Positions 8,201-9,737 of a DNA stretch of 9,737 bases are shown here, piece after piece. The notes under the pieces are model-generated. The model ran no database searches. It saw only the letters and a program-made list of their open reading frames with translations, and had not been told where the DNA came from. Source of the DNA: Bacteroidota bacterium. GTDB lineage: Bacteria > Bacteroidota > UBA10030 > UBA6906. Where the stretch lies: positions 1-9,737 of the forward strand of contig JAERML010000027.1 of the NCBI GenBank assembly GCA_016844425.1, in the 5' to 3' direction. The stretch's first letter is position 1; every line of letters starts with the position of its first letter. The position numbers and the translations under genes are program-made.

Positions 8201-9737
8201 CGGAAATCAATATCCACTTCGTTCCGCTCATCCCACCCCGGATAAATGGGGCCTCGATACTCATAGTAGTTCAAAGAATCAAGCCCGAAGCGATAGAAGA
8301 CCTGCGGTTTCACGGCGAGGCTTCGGAAGGCCTCATCGCCATGGACAAACATCTTCATCCGACGGTAGTTGAACAAATCGAGTGGCTTATACGTGTAGAA
8401 CTTGACTGCATGCCGGGATTGCCCCTCGGGGACTCCCTTGAGCAACAGTGCAAGGGATTGCTCATTCGCCAGCACTTGTTCATCCGGTCGCGTCTTGTCG
8501 CGTTCGCGAATGACGCCCGGAGGACTCCGGTAGTCCAGGTTGTCTTCCACACTCACCACGCTGACGACGAACGTCGTGTCCTCTTTCCGGAGCTCTTGCC
8601 ATTGGTTACCGACAAGGCTGAAATCCGCGATGCGTACGGCAATGGTGTCGGTCTGTGGGACATTGAGAAATGAGACGCGGATATACTCTACGTTCTCGAA
8701 GTTGGGAACCGTGCCGCCAATGAGACGTGTGTATTCGCGGATCGGGATACGGAATTGATACCATCCCGCGTTGCCCCCACCCACGATGCGGCGGTTCCTC
8801 GTGGAATCGGTGTCGAGAGAGAGCTCGTACTGCATGTATTGGTTTGTTGGATCGGCAATACCGTTGGAGTTCAGGTCCTCAGCGTCAGGGATCAATCCGC
8901 TGGGACTGTTCTTGTTATTGTCAGTCCCGTTGATCCGTTCGAAAGTCTCGTTGAGATCGGCATTGTTGTACGAGTAGTTGTCCCCACTCGGATCAGGATT
9001 GTTCACCGGGTCGTAACCAGGTTCTGCCACGTCTGGCAGCATGTCAAGACCCACATCCTCACCTTCCTGCAGCGTGCCGTTAATCGTGCTTGCCGGAAGA
9101 ACAAGGTCTTCCGTGTTCAGTCGTCGGTTGGGGATGACGTCTTCGCTGATCGCACCAAGGTCGATCACCATTTTCGCGTCCAAGGGCGCCCGCGCAACCT
9201 TCATCCAGAGCTCAATAAAACTGATGTTCTCATTCACAAGGTTGGTGGCCGCCACCGAAATGGGCTTCATGATTGAGCCCCAATTCTTTGTGGAGGTCAT
9301 CGTCGAGTCCAAGTCCGGACTGTAATTGAACTGGCCTCTCTTCTGGGGAAAATAACGAACATCGAACAGGGTGATGCGGTCATTCACATCGTTCCCTGGC
9401 TTCTTGTTCGGGAATACAGTGGTCAACCTTGTATCAGGCTGTGGAAGATTGAACCAGACCATCTTCCCTTTGGAATACATCTTCGTCGTGTCGGCTAGGT
9501 TGTGAATGCCCCATGCGCTATCGGCCGGGGGCCCACCCTGAGACCACTGGGTATAGCTCGTACCGAGAGGAATGGTGCGGCGAGCCCCCTCAAAGTCATC
9601 GATGTATGCGACCCCCTCACCGCCGTCACTTGGTATGCTGCTCTTCATCGTGTTGGGATCAGGTATCATATAGGCGGCTTCACCTGAAACCTTGAGCTGT
9701 GACGCCTCTCTTGTATCGAGAAGTGGAAGCGCGTCGA
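5296..9737 (-). CDS. sprA: T9SS outer-membrane translocon SprA (Sov), N-terminal part outside the window
   Basis: SprA is the very large outer-membrane beta-barrel (36 strands in the Flavobacterium structure) through which T9SS cargo crosses. The frame is open from the window edge at 9737 to a TAG at 5296-5298, giving 1479 visible residues; 22 of these precede the first internal ATG at 9669 and continue the homology, so that ATG is not the start. Full-length SprA is about 2400 residues, so roughly 900 are missing. Recognisable segments: IPDPNT and YIDDFEGA near the visible N-terminus (YIDDFEGA at 9583-9606), an acidic Asn/Asp-rich stretch with PDAEDLNSNGIAD (8851-8889), the VWVNELRLIEVDD block (near 7965-8005) before the barrel, then several hundred residues of alternating aromatic/polar strands (FNYSRVDPNF, PKYLPNSDVL), a Pro/Thr/Glu-rich linker (6661-6789), and the end GGSRIPGSTINEAGLDIHISIQ-type C-terminus. 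No frameshift or internal stop is seen. porX follows 145 bases downstream. Confidence 0.93.
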   Translation of the reverse strand, partial: DALPLLDTREASQLKVSGEAAYMIPDPNTMKSSIPSDGGEGVAYIDDFEGARRTIPLGTSYTQWSQGGPPADSAWGIHNLADTTKMYSKGKMVWFNLPQPDTRLTTVFPNKKPGNDVNDRITLFDVRYFPQKRGQFNYSPDLDSTMTSTKNWGSIMKPISVAATNLVNENISFIELWMKVARAPLDAKMVIDLGAISEDVIPNRRLNTEDLVLPASTINGTLQEGEDVGLDMLPDVAEPGYDPVNNPDPSGDNYSYNNADLNETFERINGTDNNKNSPSGLIPDAEDLNSNGIADPTNQYMQYELSLDTDSTRNRRIVGGGNAGWYQFRIPIREYTRLIGGTVPNFENVEYIRVSFLNVPQTDTIAVRIADFSLVGNQWQELRKEDTTFVVSVVSVEDNLDYRSPPGVIRERDKTRPDEQVLANEQSLALLLKGVPEGQSRHAVKFYTYKPLDLFNYRRMKMFVHGDEAFRSLAVKPQVFYRFGLDSLNYYEYRGPIYPGWDERNEVDIDFRELTSIKQGRDSVQQSVEKLVKLIGVDSVTYRVRGNPSLTQVRYLAVGVTHRYQNGPGGPAPPLTAEVWVNELRLIEVDDSKGWAYRFDTQLKLADLGSVSFNYSRVDPNFHTLEQRFGSRQTGTNWGISTSMSLERFFPSDWVGTSLPVSYSRSVGMVEPKYLPNSDVLVSEAAEQERQKMLTLGYSEAVANAAADRIIRNAESYRETDTYAAPSFRIGFPSNDWFIRDTFNKLTLGYNYTKSRERNPAISSRVAWSWNAKISYAFNFSPDYYVQPFKSLFDGLWFLDEYKNLKIFYTPTNFTWSFTAVRSRDVSTQRTVGAQQLTTRNFTASRQFGFGWKATEGGIANLSGNYNLSIESSLLDLETDRNKQQRPFSKILDDIFFGDKFINFGTDTRYAQQNQFASRPNIPNIFNIKKYADFSMSYGVDYNWQNTQAAGDIGKSAGWGNNINFSMNFKLKQLFDPLFDDKPAAATPTPRGRRGAAENEGEETPGTTQPASDTTGTPQSPGGLEKTLAQLKTLARALIKVPFLDYDNINITFTQSNNVGNSGVVGRTGFVNFWGRVPFFQEADPKYGPSRLYQLGLISDPNGKLTNFGTRSYFPFFGWDVEPGIRAASIGGLSANLSNTFRQSNRVTLKTNRSLWEGARLDLTWNTGWQFSRTQNVTTDSLGTPRILNASSTGSVDRSFLTFPDVLFLGMFKSSLKDVSKRYAELKNNRDSTVTNDEKLAQAFEEGFEALPFLRKIFGQYFPRLNWTLRWDGLEKIPMFAGFVSRLSLDHSYNANYTRSFENRPGGGGERTNGQRVAYGFAPLFGLNFTFKELLNGSFGANLRYNTNTSFDLATSSQKIVETLAQEISFTASYSRKGFEIPLFGLALNNDLDVSASYSLTKNSRKTYDVSKLDVGVTPTPLEGSTRTVIEPRIKYVLSLRVTASVYYRYTKIAPDEGGSRIPGSTINEAGLDIHISIQ
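6661..6789 (-). other. Low-complexity Pro/Thr/Gly/Glu linker inside SprA
   Basis: About 43 residues between FDPLFDDK and LEKTLAQLK contain almost no hydrophobic residues and are rich in Pro, Thr, Ala, Gly and Glu (for example AAATPTPRGRRG and EETPGTTQPASDTTG). Flanking sequence resumes strand-like alternation, so the segment is probably a disordered barrel loop or plug linker. SprA proteins often carry variable-length linkers of this kind at comparable points; which side of the membrane it faces cannot be read from the sequence alone. Confidence 0.6.

Noticed and set aside
7855..8673. 272-residue plus-strand open frame inside sprA
   Set aside because: Codon-aligned antisense shadow of sprA; no family features.
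9667..9669. ATG at 9669 as the start of sprA
   Set aside because: The frame stays open to the window edge, and the 22 upstream codons (ending LKVSGEAAY) look like continuous protein; SprA is far longer than 1457 residues.
1..9737. Mobile elements, CRISPR arrays, tRNA or rRNA genes
   Set aside because: No transposase or integrase motifs, no regularly spaced direct repeats and no RNA gene signatures were seen; coding sequence fills almost the whole window.

Overview
This window is one gene string read entirely from the minus strand. In transcription order (high to low coordinates) it runs: sprA (5' end outside the window) - porX - tsaE - tsaB - accD - arginase - panC (3' end outside the window). 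All seven genes are recognisable from conserved motifs. I see no rRNA, tRNA, CRISPR array, insertion sequence or prophage gene, and no gap between genes exceeds 145 bases.

The organism is most likely a member of the Bacteroidota/Chlorobiota (FCB) superphylum. SprA is the outer-membrane translocon of the type IX secretion system (T9SS), and PorX is the response regulator/PglZ protein associated with that system. Both are essentially confined to this group. The moderate-to-high GC content by eye, the sprA-porX linkage and the presence of an arginase suggest a lineage outside the classical Flavobacteriia and Bacteroidia, for example Ignavibacteria, Kapabacteria or Rhodothermia relatives. That placement is inference.

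Layout: 5296-9737 holds the C-terminal ~1479 residues of SprA, which carry soluble extracytoplasmic beta domains and then the long beta-barrel region. A 145-base gap (5151-5295) holds a possible sigma70-like promoter and a purine-rich ribosome-binding site. 3582-5150 is porX. It overlaps tsaE by four bases (ATGA), and tsaE overlaps tsaB in the same way, so these three are probably translationally coupled. accD follows tsaB after 9 bases, arginase follows accD after 30 bases, and panC starts 4 bases after the arginase stop. The spacing suggests one transcript from porX to panC at least.

Functionally, the string combines protein secretion (SprA, PorX), tRNA t6A modification (TsaE, TsaB), the start of fatty-acid synthesis (AccD, carboxyltransferase beta), arginine breakdown (arginase) and pantothenate/CoA synthesis (PanC). 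Apart from the T9SS pair, these look like housekeeping genes sharing an operon. I found no convincing undescribed system. The most notable points are the direct linkage of the T9SS translocon to its regulator, the coupling of PorX to t6A genes, and lineage-specific low-complexity or acidic segments in SprA.
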